From P36-A1 sp049478495 (GTDB lineage: Bacteria > Bacillota_I > Bacilli_A > JAJDGJ01): a stretch of 64,000 nucleotides of DNA. Under the pieces are notes generated by a model. It did not search any database and was not told where the DNA came from. It saw only the letters and a list, made by a program, of their open reading frames with translations. Within the stretch, counting starts at the first letter, position 1. Each line of letters begins with the position of its first letter. This document shows positions 54,266 to 64,000 of this stretch, one piece after another. The DNA lies in NCBI RefSeq assembly GCF_049478495.1, contig NZ_CP168083.1:1612001-1676000 (forward strand), in the 5' to 3' direction. The translations under genes were made by a program, and so were the position numbers.

Positions 54266-57200
54266 TTATTTAAAAAGATCCATCAACTCTTCTTTAGACA
54301 TCTGAGCAATAACATTATCATTATTTTCAACAACTGAATCTGATAATTGTTTCTTTTTATTTTGTAATTCAAGTATTTTTTCTTCAATACTATCCTTCAT
54401 TACTAGATTAAAGACTTGAACATTCTTTTCTTGTCCAATACGATAAGCTCTATCTGTAGCTTGATTTTTTGCAGAACTATTCCACCATGGATCAAAGTGA
54501 ATAACTGCTTGTGCAGCTGTTAAGTTAAGTCCTGTTCCACCTGCTCTTAAAGAGATTAAAAACACTTCAGTATCATCATTTTGAAATGAATCTACTAATT
54601 CTTTTCTTTTTTCTTTTGATGTTTTACCTGTTAACATATAATTAGATATCTTATTTTTATCTAATTCTTGCTTAATCAAATCTAACATAGTAGTAAAGTT
54701 AGAAAATAGTAATACTTTTTGATTATTTTCTCTTAATGTTTGTATTAGATCAATGCAAGCTTTTAATTTTGATGATGGTTCATAGACATTATCAAACAGT
54801 AATCGACGATCACAACATAATTGTCTAAGTTTAGTAAGCATAGCTAATATTTCTAACTTTTCACTACCTTTATTACTAGATTCTTTTTGTAGTTGTTTAT
54901 TAATATCTACTAAATAAGCCTGATACAGATTTTTCTCATCTTCATTAAAATCAATAAGATAGTCTTTTTCTATTTTATCTGGAAGCTCTAGTAAAACATT
55001 ACTTTTATGTCTTCTTAAGATAAAAGGACTAACTAACTCTCTTAGTCTATTTAACTTATCTAAATTATTATTTTTTACAATATCTGTTTCATATGTTTTA
55101 TTGAAATAATTATAATTATATAAATATCCTGGCATTAAAAAATCAAATATAGACCATAGTTCAGCTAATGAATTTTCAATAGGAGTGCCACTCAAAGCAA
55201 CCTTATTTTTAGCTTTAATCTTTTTTACAGAGGCTGCATTTTTAGTTTTATGATTTTTAATATTTTGAGCTTCATCAATAACTAAGTAATCAAACTCAAT
55301 ATCTGAATATTTACTAATATCTCTTCTAATATAATCGTATGAAGTAATAATAACATCATAATTATCAATTTCTTTAATTAGTTCATTTCTAGTTGCTTCA
55401 CTACCAGTAATACAAAGAGTTTTTAAATCACTTGAGAATTTAATAATTTCATCTTGCCAATTATATACTAAAGATGCTGGACAAACCACTAAATTTTTAC
55501 TATCATTTTCACTTGCAAAGATACTAATAATTTGTAGTGTTTTACCAAGACCCATGTCATCTGCAAGTATTCCATTGAAACGATGACTTTGAAGAAATTT
55601 AAGCCATTTAAAACCATCTATTTGATAATCTCTTAGTACTTTATCTAAGTGTTTTGGAACAGTATAATCAATATCTTTACTATTATTAATTTCTGCCATC
55701 TTTGTTTCAAACATCTTATTTCTAATAAATGTTAGATTTTCAAAATTTACTTTATCATTATCTAAAGTAATCATACGATAAGTTGGCATTTCTATCTTTT
55801 TATTTATCTCATTTAGAGGTATTTGATAATCAATCACAAAATTATTTAATTCATCTATATTACTAGAATTAAGATTAATTAGCTCACCACTTTTTAATTT
55901 ATAAAACTTTTTCTTTTTACGATAAGCCTTTAAAACATCACTTAATTCACTAGTTTGAATTTCATCACTATCAAAATTAATTTTTAATAAATCATTAGAT
56001 AAAGAAACACCTACTCTAACAGAATAATGATGTTTTTGTTCAATATTTTTTAACTCTTTTGAAATATAAACATCAGCAATATCATTTATTTTATTTAATC
56101 CAATATCTAAAAATTCATATGTTTTTTCTTTATCTAAATCAAAATAAGCAACACTTTCTTCAACATCTAAATGTGTAGAATATTCTTTTAAATAACTTTC
56201 TACTAAATCTTGATTAAATGTAGTAGTATGATTTCTACTAAAAGCTTTTATCAAGTCATTTTCATTATTTAAATACTCTAGTCTCATTATGACATTTTTT
56301 TCATTAATATCTCCAAATAGTTTAATACGATTAAAAGTATCATCTTCAACTTCACTTTCAGGAAAATCAAGATAATCTACTAAGTCATTTAAGACATATT
56401 TTCTAAAGTTTTCATCTTCTTCTTTTAAAACAGTTATATCATGATCAAATAATTCTGTTATTAAACTTAAAGCTTTAGCTTTATTATCTAATTCATATCT
56501 TGTAATAACATAAGGCATTGTCTTAGTTGCCTTATATAAATGTAACTTACCTTTAAAAGCACCTTTTATATTTTCACCTATCTTATATATATAAGAATAC
56601 TTAGTTTCATCAATTGTAATGTTTATTAACTCATCACTATCTACGCATTCAAAATTATATCCTTCTACACCTTTATAGGTCTCAAAAAACATATCAATTA
56701 AATCAGTATCGATGGGAAAGTATCGATGTATAGTATAATCATTTCTATAAAAATAGTCATCTTTATGCGATTTTGTATTTTTTAAATTAACTGCCTCTTT
56801 TAACATTTTAAACTGATTTAAACTCTCTTCATCAAATATTTCTTCACTGTGTACTAAAGAAAAGTTTTTACCATATTTATATAATTCATTATTATCAACA
56901 TATCCAATAAATTTAGAAATATCTTTAATTATATACTTCTTCTCTGTCCCTATTTTATAAGTTACTTCTAAATAATTTTTAGAATCTATACTTATAACTG
57001 GCTCTAATTCATAAACATTATTATTCAATTGAGAAGTAAGTTCTGTTTGATAATGAATTTTATATTTATCAATTAAGTTTCTACTAGATCTAACTTCATC
57101 ATCTAAGCTTTTTAAATATATTTGTTCCTCAATATTAGCAAGCTTAGTTTTTTTAGCTTCATATTGATCATTTAAAATAATCTCATTATGCTTTAAATCT

Positions 57201-57502
57201 TTTTCATCTAAATTATTTACAAATTCTATTAAAGCTACTAAGTAAATATATTGTTCATCACTTTTAATATTAGTATTATCTACATTTGCAGTTGTCACTT
57301 TTTTATATTTATCAATTTCAAAGTTACAATAAGTTTCAATTCCTTGAATTCTTATAGTACCACTAATATTATAGTTACCATTTATATTAGAGATTGTAAC
57401 ACTCTTAATTGCATTTATTTCATTAATATTTCTTGCTAAACTTAAGTATAAGGGGTTTGTTATTATATTGTTTAAGTCTATGTTCTGCTTTTTATTACTC
57501 AT
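54266..57502 (-). CDS. SNF2-family helicase (YwqA-like)
   Basis: 1078 residues. A long N-terminal region (about 1-620) of beta-rich, poorly conserved sequence (bacterial SNF2 N-terminal type) precedes the SWI2/SNF2 motor: motif I ADDMGLGKT (about 645-653), DEAQ in motif II, SGTPIEN (III), LISLRAGGTGLNL (V) and QATDRAYRIGQ (VI). These ATPases translocate on double-stranded DNA. The ATG at 57502 is chosen over 57508 because GGAGG touches the latter. It is preceded by two SWIM-domain genes, like Bacillus ywqA/ywqB. Role in bacteria is poorly defined, perhaps DNA repair or chromosome remodelling. Confidence 0.93.
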   Translation of the reverse strand: MSNKKQNIDLNNIITNPLYLSLARNINEINAIKSVTISNINGNYNISGTIRIQGIETYCNFEIDKYKKVTTANVDNTNIKSDEQYIYLVALIEFVNNLDEKDLKHNEIILNDQYEAKKTKLANIEEQIYLKSLDDEVRSSRNLIDKYKIHYQTELTSQLNNNVYELEPVISIDSKNYLEVTYKIGTEKKYIIKDISKFIGYVDNNELYKYGKNFSLVHSEEIFDEESLNQFKMLKEAVNLKNTKSHKDDYFYRNDYTIHRYFPIDTDLIDMFFETYKGVEGYNFECVDSDELINITIDETKYSYIYKIGENIKGAFKGKLHLYKATKTMPYVITRYELDNKAKALSLITELFDHDITVLKEEDENFRKYVLNDLVDYLDFPESEVEDDTFNRIKLFGDINEKNVIMRLEYLNNENDLIKAFSRNHTTTFNQDLVESYLKEYSTHLDVEESVAYFDLDKEKTYEFLDIGLNKINDIADVYISKELKNIEQKHHYSVRVGVSLSNDLLKINFDSDEIQTSELSDVLKAYRKKKKFYKLKSGELINLNSSNIDELNNFVIDYQIPLNEINKKIEMPTYRMITLDNDKVNFENLTFIRNKMFETKMAEINNSKDIDYTVPKHLDKVLRDYQIDGFKWLKFLQSHRFNGILADDMGLGKTLQIISIFASENDSKNLVVCPASLVYNWQDEIIKFSSDLKTLCITGSEATRNELIKEIDNYDVIITSYDYIRRDISKYSDIEFDYLVIDEAQNIKNHKTKNAASVKKIKAKNKVALSGTPIENSLAELWSIFDFLMPGYLYNYNYFNKTYETDIVKNNNLDKLNRLRELVSPFILRRHKSNVLLELPDKIEKDYLIDFNEDEKNLYQAYLVDINKQLQKESSNKGSEKLEILAMLTKLRQLCCDRRLLFDNVYEPSSKLKACIDLIQTLRENNQKVLLFSNFTTMLDLIKQELDKNKISNYMLTGKTSKEKRKELVDSFQNDDTEVFLISLRAGGTGLNLTAAQAVIHFDPWWNSSAKNQATDRAYRIGQEKNVQVFNLVMKDSIEEKILELQNKKKQLSDSVVENNDNVIAQMSKEELMDLFK

Positions 57503-57515
57503 GTACATCCTCCTT

Positions 57516-58985
57516 TTATAAGTTATTCGCTATTTCTTGCATATCATCGTTATGCAGGAATTTTTCTTGTATTTCTAATTTAATTTCAATAATATTATTA
57601 TGTTTTGGATATGTATTAGCATATGTTTCTACACTACTTTTAAATTGCATGAAATTCTCATTTATCAGATTTGTATTCAATATATTTATAACTATCATTA
57701 AAAATACTTGATGGTATAACATTTCATTTTTGAATGTAATTAAACCTTTATACTTTATCATAGCATATATATCATTTCGATAATTAATAATATTTAATAA
57801 ATAATCAACTTCTTCACTTTCACTTAGTAATTTATAAATAATAGAAATATCTATTTTTTTACTAAATGCTTCTATATTACTATAGAAGAAAGAATTCTTT
57901 TCACTAATATCTTCAAAATTGTTATTAAACTCATCATACATTTTGTAAGTGAACTTATGATAATTACTATTACTTATTCTGCACATAAATTCTAATTGAC
58001 TATCAAGATCTTTATCAATAATCATTTCATAAAATAGTTCATATACATTAGATTCATATAATGTTAAATCGGTTAATAAATTATTTGTATCTAAAATAAT
58101 ATTAATTGCCTTTGAATAATCTTTATTTTGTATACAAGTAGATATATTGTAATAAACAACTGTTTCATAGTACTTATAATCATCTAAATAATTTTGTATT
58201 TCTTTGTAGACTGTATAGTTTTCATTACTTAAAATTATTTCTAATAAAACATTAATATTATAAATTTTATCAAACATAGTTTTTAAGTTAGCTAAATAAT
58301 TTATTAAATATTCTGTATTATCAGCATTTACTCTACAAAGTTCTTTATAAATTAGATGTATAATATCTTCTCTTTTAAAATCAAGTAACATTTGTTCTAT
58401 AACACTTAAATACTCTTTATCATTTAAATACTTGCTTGCTGTGCTAAAAAACAGCTCAACAACAACATATAATTCATTTAAATTCTGACTTTTTTTATAT
58501 CTATCAATTTCTATAAATATCTTTAGCAACACTTCTAGATACTGATAAACTTTTTCACTATCTTTAACTTTTTTTAAATCTGTATTTAACATACTAGCTA
58601 ATTTGTGATCAAACTCTGTAATACTACTTTTTTGAGAATATACTAGAGAATACTGATATTCTTGAAAAAGATCAAAATATTTTTTTTCTAACCTGTTGTC
58701 ATTGTGCACAAATAAATCTTGAAAATTTGCTTCTAATATTACGGCGACCATATGCTTACAATTATTTCCACCATGTGCATACATACAATCACAACTCATA
58801 CCAGTAATTTTACTTTCACCATTAATTAATAGTTCAACATCATAGTTAGAACTTCCTTTAACAATGGCAGTTATTAGGTTATTTCTTTTAGTGATATTTT
58901 TTACTAGGTCCCTTTCAAAATAGGTTGTTCCTCTAGACCATATTGTATTAGAAAAATATCTTTTATATTGTTGTACATTACTCAT
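57516..58985 (-). CDS. SWIM zinc-finger protein 2
   Basis: 489 residues. SWIM motif CxCx8CxH at 65-78 (CDCMYAHGGNNCKH), which coordinates zinc and is thought to bind DNA or protein. The rest is an Asn/Ile/Tyr-rich helical-repeat-like region without recognisable catalytic residues. Paralogue of the gene upstream: both start with an aromatic-rich segment WSRGTTYFERD / WDRGSTLFTDG and end with a similar helical region. The ATG at 58985 is preferred (GGTGAT as RBS); it overlaps the preceding stop by 8 bases, and the SNF2 gene follows 13 bases later. Confidence 0.88.
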   Translation of the reverse strand: MSNVQQYKRYFSNTIWSRGTTYFERDLVKNITKRNNLITAIVKGSSNYDVELLINGESKITGMSCDCMYAHGGNNCKHMVAVILEANFQDLFVHNDNRLEKKYFDLFQEYQYSLVYSQKSSITEFDHKLASMLNTDLKKVKDSEKVYQYLEVLLKIFIEIDRYKKSQNLNELYVVVELFFSTASKYLNDKEYLSVIEQMLLDFKREDIIHLIYKELCRVNADNTEYLINYLANLKTMFDKIYNINVLLEIILSNENYTVYKEIQNYLDDYKYYETVVYYNISTCIQNKDYSKAINIILDTNNLLTDLTLYESNVYELFYEMIIDKDLDSQLEFMCRISNSNYHKFTYKMYDEFNNNFEDISEKNSFFYSNIEAFSKKIDISIIYKLLSESEEVDYLLNIINYRNDIYAMIKYKGLITFKNEMLYHQVFLMIVINILNTNLINENFMQFKSSVETYANTYPKHNNIIEIKLEIQEKFLHNDDMQEIANNL

Positions 58986-60621
58986 AGTGATCACCATTAT
59001 ATTCTTTTATGATATTTGCTATATCAGTAGTATTATCATTATTTATTAAATACAATTGTATTTCTTTTATATTAGCTTCACTATTAGCTAGTTTACTGTA
59101 TTCTAGGATAAAACTATGTAAATTGTTAAGTCCATATTCACTATTATTTAGTAATGATAGAATTATCTTTAAAAATAGTTGATGAAATAGCATTTCATTA
59201 TATTGTATTAACTTTTCTTTATATGACATTAGTAAAACAATATCATTTGTTTCATTTAATAAGTTTAATAATAAATCAATTTGATTAGATTCTAAAAAGC
59301 CATCATACATTCTACTTATTTCAAAAGTATGAGTTATCATATCAAATTGGCTATGCATATAATTTTGATATTCTTGTTTACTTGAAAATAATTTTTCAAA
59401 TTTCAATAAATATTTTGAAGTTAATTTATATGCATTACTATCATTTAGTTTTTGTAATAAATTTAAATAATGTATTCTGTTATTAGCATCAGTATATTCA
59501 TTAAATAATTTATCTAGTATTGTTTTATATGTCTCTATGTCTTCTATTGAATTATTATGTTCAAATAAAGCTGTTTTAGCTTTATCGATATTATTACTGT
59601 TTAAATAATGTTCAACTTGAAAATAGATTACTGGCTCATATTTTTTATATCTACTTAATAAATCTAATATTTTCATATAAGGATAGTTTAATATTTTAAG
59701 TTTATTTATAGTTAAGTTAATTATTAACTGTAGTCTTTCTGTATCATTATTTTCTTCATGTAAAGTCAACATGTGTTTAATAAAATATATCTGATCAGTG
59801 TCATTTCCAGGATATTTAACATTAACTATTAAGTCAAAGTATTTAGAAAAATATATATTAAATAGTTCTTCTTGATATGTAATCTCTTTAACTGCAATTA
59901 TTGTAATTTCAACTATTTTTTCTTCTTTTAAATATAAGGAAGCTAGTGTAAAGAATTCATTTATTATATTTACAAGATTAGTAAATTCTACATTAAAATT
60001 AAATGGTGCTATGTCTTTTAATAAAAGTATTATTTCATTATTAACATTAAGAAGTCCTTTTTTATCTTTAACTTTATCTAGTTCATTTTTAAAGTAAGAA
60101 GATACCTCTTCATCAAACATTGATATAAATTTAGAGTCATTATTTCTAAAGTTATTTTTATATTTATTTAGTATTTTCATATAATTAATATCAGTAATTT
60201 TTGAAATGTCTTTATCATCTAAATCTTCTGAACTCTCATTATAGTAATCATCATCATGCTGTTGTTCATATGCTTCTGTTTCATTAAAAAATATTTCATC
60301 ATCATCATGATCTTCATCATAATAATCTTGATAATCGTTTTCTATTTCCATTAAGCCTCCAGCTGCATCAATATATGATAAGGTTGCAGCCATATGCTTA
60401 CAATCATTACCTTTATTTCCAATTGGACAATCGCAGCGCATATCTATAACTTTTAATGTATCTTCATCAAATTGAATTCTAACATAGTTATAACCTCTAT
60501 CTTTAACTACCGAATGTATATAATAGTCTTCACGATACAAATTAGTAATCTTACCATCAGTAAAAAGAGTACTCCCTCTATCCCATACAAATGGTTTAAA
60601 TAACTTCATATAGTCTTCCAT
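58978..60621 (-). CDS. SWIM zinc-finger protein 1
   Basis: 547 residues. SWIM motif CDCPIGNKGNDCKH at 63-76. It is followed by an acidic stretch (about 93-145, many Asp, Glu and Tyr) absent from SWIM protein 2, and then a large helical-repeat-like region. First gene of the operon, with AGGAGG before the ATG. In Firmicutes single SWIM proteins pair with SNF2 helicases; the duplication here suggests two adaptors with different partners. Confidence 0.88.
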   Translation of the reverse strand: MEDYMKLFKPFVWDRGSTLFTDGKITNLYREDYYIHSVVKDRGYNYVRIQFDEDTLKVIDMRCDCPIGNKGNDCKHMAATLSYIDAAGGLMEIENDYQDYYDEDHDDDEIFFNETEAYEQQHDDDYYNESSEDLDDKDISKITDINYMKILNKYKNNFRNNDSKFISMFDEEVSSYFKNELDKVKDKKGLLNVNNEIILLLKDIAPFNFNVEFTNLVNIINEFFTLASLYLKEEKIVEITIIAVKEITYQEELFNIYFSKYFDLIVNVKYPGNDTDQIYFIKHMLTLHEENNDTERLQLIINLTINKLKILNYPYMKILDLLSRYKKYEPVIYFQVEHYLNSNNIDKAKTALFEHNNSIEDIETYKTILDKLFNEYTDANNRIHYLNLLQKLNDSNAYKLTSKYLLKFEKLFSSKQEYQNYMHSQFDMITHTFEISRMYDGFLESNQIDLLLNLLNETNDIVLLMSYKEKLIQYNEMLFHQLFLKIILSLLNNSEYGLNNLHSFILEYSKLANSEANIKEIQLYLINNDNTTDIANIIKEYNGDHYE

Positions 60622-60815
60622 AATTACCTCCTGATATTAAATTGAACAATATTATTATTATACTATGTATTTGTTTGTATTTGTATACATTGTTAGATTT
60701 AAAATATGCCGAAATACTTATTTGTCAAAATATTTATTATTTTGATAATTAATCTATTTAATATTTTTCCATTATGTTAATATTAGATCAATAAGAGAGT
60801 TAAGGAAGTGCTATA

Positions 60816-61223
60816 ATGAACACTATAAATGTGGTTTGTGCTGTTTTTGTAAACAGTGATTTTGAAGTATTAGCATTTAAAAGAAATGCTAGCAAACAAT
60901 TACCGTTATTTTGGGAGTTTCCTGGAGGTAAAGTGGAAAACAATGAAAGTAATGAAGAAGCGTTGTTTAGAGAAATAATTGAGGAATTAAATATTGAAAT
61001 AACTGTTGGAAGATATATTACTACTTCAAAGTTTGAATATGAATTTGGAATCGTTGAACTTACGGCCTATATTGCCTACTGTGATATTTCTAAAATCAAA
61101 TTAAAAGAACACTTAGATATGAAATGGATAAATTTGAATAACTATAATACTGTTAAATGGGCACCAGCAGACTTGCCTATTCTTGAAGCATTAAAGACCC
61201 TAAATTTGAAAGGAGTATTATAA
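60816..61223 (+). CDS. NUDIX hydrolase (MutT-like)
   Basis: 135 residues. Nudix box GGKVENNESNEEALFREIIEELNIE (read as two halves near 37-61): the Gly, the REIIEE core and the acidic metal-binding Glu residues fit GX5EX7REUXEEXGU, with Asn in place of the final Gly. FWEFPGGKVE and the PLFWEFPGG region resemble 8-oxo-dGTP diphosphatases, and the C-terminal KWINLNNY...WAPADLPILEAL matches MutT. Cleaves oxidised or non-canonical dNTPs in family members. It overlaps the next gene by one base (TAATG), a strong sign of coupled translation. RBS GGAAG. Confidence 0.9.
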   Translation: MNTINVVCAVFVNSDFEVLAFKRNASKQLPLFWEFPGGKVENNESNEEALFREIIEELNIEITVGRYITTSKFEYEFGIVELTAYIAYCDISKIKLKEHLDMKWINLNNYNTVKWAPADLPILEALKTLNLKGVL

Positions 61224-64000
61224 TGAACGAACTATATATAGAAAGCTATGTGCATAATTTCTTACAAAAGAGTCAAAGCATTAATCCAGGAAATGATTTT
61301 ATCTTAGTTGATAATCACTCTATAAAGCTTTCTTCTTTTTTAAAAGAACAATTAGCGACTTGTGAAGAGTTTATTTTTTGCTCTGCTTTTTTAACTGATG
61401 GAGGATTCCAAACCATTCTAAGTGAATTGGATTTAACAAAAGAAAAGAATATTAAAGGTAGCATAATTATTGGAAATAAATCTAATTTTTCCCAACCTAA
61501 AGCCCTTAAACGATTTCTAAGCTATGATAATATCAAGCTTAAACTTAATATGAGTAACAAATTGCACTCAAAATTATATATGTTTAAAAAAGATGATTTT
61601 TGGACTTGTTGTGTAGGTTCATCAAACTTAACAGATTCAGCATTATCAAGTAATGAAGAATTAAATTTTATTTTTAAAACGAAGGAAAATGGAGAAATTT
61701 ATATTAAATTAAACGAAATTTTTCAAAGAATATGGAATTCTTCTTTTAATATGTTAGATGTAATAGAAGAGTATGAAGTGGCTTTTAATCAGTTACAAAA
61801 AAATAGATTTGATGATTTTTTTATTCAAAAAGAGTCTCGCAAGATAATTCCAAATAAAATGCAAGTAGACGCCTTAAAGTCTTTGAATAATGTTAGAGAA
61901 AATAATAATAATAAAGCATTAGTTATTAGTGCAACTGGCACTGGAAAAACCTTTTTAGCAGCTTTTGATGTTGAACAATTTAAGGCAAAAAAAATGTTAT
62001 TCATAGTCCACAGAGAAAGAATTATTGATGATGCAATAAAAACATTTAAAAAAGTGCTTCCTTATAAAAGTTTGGGTAAATTTACAGGTACTCATAAAGA
62101 AGATGCTGAATATATATTTTGCATGATCAATACAATTTCAAATGATGACCATCTTCATACATTTAATCGCGATGATTTTGATTACATTATTGTAGATGAA
62201 GCACATAGAATTGGAGCACCTTCTTATCAAAAAGTTCTTAGCTACTTTAATCCAAAATTTTTATTGGGATTGACTGCTACTCCTGAAAGAAGTGATAATT
62301 TTAATGTATACGAAGCATTTAACTATATCGTTGCGTATGAAATTAGATTAAAGGCAGCAATAGAAAATGAACTGATTGTCCCTTTTCATTACTTTGGCGT
62401 GAGTGAAGTTCTTGTTGATGGTGAATTAGTAAAAGAAAATACAACAATTGATATTAAAGAGAAAGCAAAAAATATAATTGAAAAATCAGAACACTATGGT
62501 TACAGCGGTGACAAAGTAAGAGCTTTAATATTTGTTGATTCAGTTAGTACTTCTAATAGTCTTGCAGATGAAATTAACTCAACTACAAAATACAATGCTA
62601 TTTCTTTAAGCGGAAGTTCTACATCTGAACAACGAACAACTGCCATTGATAATTTAGCTAAAAAAATTGATGATGAAAAACATATTGATTATATTATTAC
62701 AAGAGATATTTTTAATGAGGGCATTGATATACCAGTTGTTAATCAGGTCTTATTAGTAAGACCTACCGAGTCAACCATAGTATATATACAACAGTTAGGA
62801 AGAGGTCTAAGAAAATGCGAGGGAAAAGACTATTTAGTTGTTCTAGATTTTATCGGTAATTATAAAAATAACTTTTTAATCCCAATTGCACTTAGTGGAA
62901 ATAGTTCTTATGACAGAAATTTTATGAACATGTTTATAACTAACGGAACCGCAATGATGCCAGGGTGTTGTACTATTAATTTTGAAAAAATTGCAAGAAA
63001 ACAAATCTTAGATAAAATTGAATCAAGTAATTTTTCTATCTTTAGTAAAATCAAAGAGCAATATGATACACTAAAGTCTAAAATTGGAAGAGTTCCAATG
63101 ATGTATGATTTTTATATTGAAAATATGATGAGTCCTGAAAATTTAATTGGTGCAAGTAATACTAATAATTATTTTGAGTTATTGTCTCGTTTAGATAATA
63201 CATTAGATTCCACTTTAAATAATAATGAATTAGCTTTTTTAACACATCTAGACAAACAATACCTACCTTTTAAAAGAGTGCATGAAATTTTAATTATAAA
63301 GTATTTACTAGAAAGCCAAATAGATTTATTTACACTTAATAAGAAAATAGAATCATATTTACAAATAGACAATCAGCTAGAAAATACAAAAAATGCATTG
63401 ATGCATCTAAACAAAGAACTGTTTATAAGAACTACAGCTTTTGCAAAACAACCCCCAATTTTAATAAACAGCCAAATAAATCCTGAATTTAAAAATTTTT
63501 ACACTAATAATGAAGTATTTAAAAATCACATTAATGATTTTATGCAATTCAACTTAGAATATATCAAAGATAATTATAATCAAAAAAGTAAAGAAACAAT
63601 TTTATTAAATCATACTTATAGTAGAATAGAAACAATGTGGTTTTTAAACAAAGATTATCACAATGCTATGATAAAAGGCTACGAGAAGTTTGAAGACATG
63701 GTTGTAATTTTTATGAAAGCTGATAAGTCTAGTTTTAATAATGAATTTATTAGTAATCAGGAAGTTATTTATTACTCACAAAACAACAAAAAAATTGACT
63801 ATGAAAATGTTGAATCTAAAATGGCTTACAATAAAATAGACATGCATCTCCTAGTTAAAAAATCAACTAAAGCAAGTGATTATTATCTAGGTAAAGTTAA
63901 AACAATACACTTTAAAGAAACATTTACAGAAGAGAATAAACCAATAATTAAATATCATTTCCAATTGGATATTCCTATACCTCATGAATTATACTTATAT
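61223..64000 (+). CDS. PLD-nuclease/DEAD-box helicase (DUF3427-type), partial
   Basis: 926 codons visible, truncated by the window end. Domain order: N-terminal phospholipase-D-like nuclease with HSK (His115) and GSSNLT (132-137), SF2 helicase with Walker A ATGTGKT (237-243), DEAH (325-328), LTATPERSD and QQLGRGLRK (523-531), then a long C-terminal region (about 600-926) resembling the DUF3427 region of such proteins. The ATG at 61223 has AAAGGAG upstream and shares bases with the NUDIX stop. Family: PLD-containing helicases of unknown role, often near defence genes. Missing only the C-terminus. Confidence 0.88.
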   Translation, partial: MNELYIESYVHNFLQKSQSINPGNDFILVDNHSIKLSSFLKEQLATCEEFIFCSAFLTDGGFQTILSELDLTKEKNIKGSIIIGNKSNFSQPKALKRFLSYDNIKLKLNMSNKLHSKLYMFKKDDFWTCCVGSSNLTDSALSSNEELNFIFKTKENGEIYIKLNEIFQRIWNSSFNMLDVIEEYEVAFNQLQKNRFDDFFIQKESRKIIPNKMQVDALKSLNNVRENNNNKALVISATGTGKTFLAAFDVEQFKAKKMLFIVHRERIIDDAIKTFKKVLPYKSLGKFTGTHKEDAEYIFCMINTISNDDHLHTFNRDDFDYIIVDEAHRIGAPSYQKVLSYFNPKFLLGLTATPERSDNFNVYEAFNYIVAYEIRLKAAIENELIVPFHYFGVSEVLVDGELVKENTTIDIKEKAKNIIEKSEHYGYSGDKVRALIFVDSVSTSNSLADEINSTTKYNAISLSGSSTSEQRTTAIDNLAKKIDDEKHIDYIITRDIFNEGIDIPVVNQVLLVRPTESTIVYIQQLGRGLRKCEGKDYLVVLDFIGNYKNNFLIPIALSGNSSYDRNFMNMFITNGTAMMPGCCTINFEKIARKQILDKIESSNFSIFSKIKEQYDTLKSKIGRVPMMYDFYIENMMSPENLIGASNTNNYFELLSRLDNTLDSTLNNNELAFLTHLDKQYLPFKRVHEILIIKYLLESQIDLFTLNKKIESYLQIDNQLENTKNALMHLNKELFIRTTAFAKQPPILINSQINPEFKNFYTNNEVFKNHINDFMQFNLEYIKDNYNQKSKETILLNHTYSRIETMWFLNKDYHNAMIKGYEKFEDMVVIFMKADKSSFNNEFISNQEVIYYSQNNKKIDYENVESKMAYNKIDMHLLVKKSTKASDYYLGKVKTIHFKETFTEENKPIIKYHFQLDIPIPHELYLY

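Overview
This is a very AT-rich, gene-dense bacterial window with Gram-positive (Bacillota) features: strong AGGAGG-type ribosome binding sites, lipoprotein signals, LPxTG cell-wall anchors, a Firmicutes-type str operon (rpsL-rpsG-fusA-tuf) and ywqA/ywqB-like SNF2/SWIM genes. TGG encodes Trp, and TAA, TAG and TGA all end genes, so the standard bacterial code applies and Mollicutes code 4 does not. The MucBP, BspA-like and InlB-type adhesins fit a host-associated, probably anaerobic, low-GC Bacillota, perhaps of the Erysipelotrichia; that placement is inference. No rRNA, tRNA, CRISPR array or transposase was seen.

Layout. 1-3.9 kb: a truncated CoA-disulfide-reductase-like flavoprotein, then a cobalamin riboswitch and the cobalt importer cbiMNQO. 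4-6.1 kb: a BspA-like surface protein with an odd, very basic C-terminal repeat domain. 6.4-11 kb: the str operon on the minus strand. 11.1-12.4 kb: a consensus promoter, a fluoride riboswitch with terminator, and a cation/proton antiporter. 12.5-17.1 kb: glutaminase, a small membrane protein and a lactococcin-972-type bacteriocin operon (peptide, 674-residue membrane protein, ABC ATPase). 17.1-23.2 kb: glmS, a membrane-anchored MutS-like ATPase and topA. 23.4-26.6 kb: btuFCD under a second cobalamin riboswitch, with an unexplained ~85-nt structured RNA just upstream. 26.7-30.9 kb: three tandem small unknown proteins, a YeiH-type transporter with a divergent LysR regulator, and two small membrane proteins.

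30.9-40.4 kb holds four MucBP-repeat LPxTG proteins in a row. 41.5-44.5 kb is an SsuABC-type ABC importer preceded by an [FeFe]-hydrogenase-like H-cluster protein interrupted by an in-frame TAG. 44.9-48.5 kb is a fifth LPxTG protein, with InlB-type and MucBP repeats. 48.9-53 kb: a nitrilase-family hydrolase, an AbgT-type transporter and an M20 amidohydrolase. 53.6-60.6 kb: an operon of two SWIM zinc-finger proteins, an SNF2 helicase and a flavodoxin-like protein. 60.8-64 kb: a NUDIX hydrolase overlapping by one base a PLD-nuclease/DEAD helicase that runs off the window.

How the genes work together: two vitamin-B12-sensing RNAs control both cobalt uptake and corrinoid uptake, so the cell tunes metal and cofactor import together. 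The fluoride RNA puts an antiporter under fluoride control. The surface-protein block supplies adhesion; no sortase gene is in view. The most unusual items are the orphan RNA near 26.5 kb, the TAG-interrupted H-cluster-like gene, the three tandem unknown paralogues, the basic repeat domain of the BspA-like protein, and the NUDIX/PLD-helicase pair, which could be a defence or repair module.
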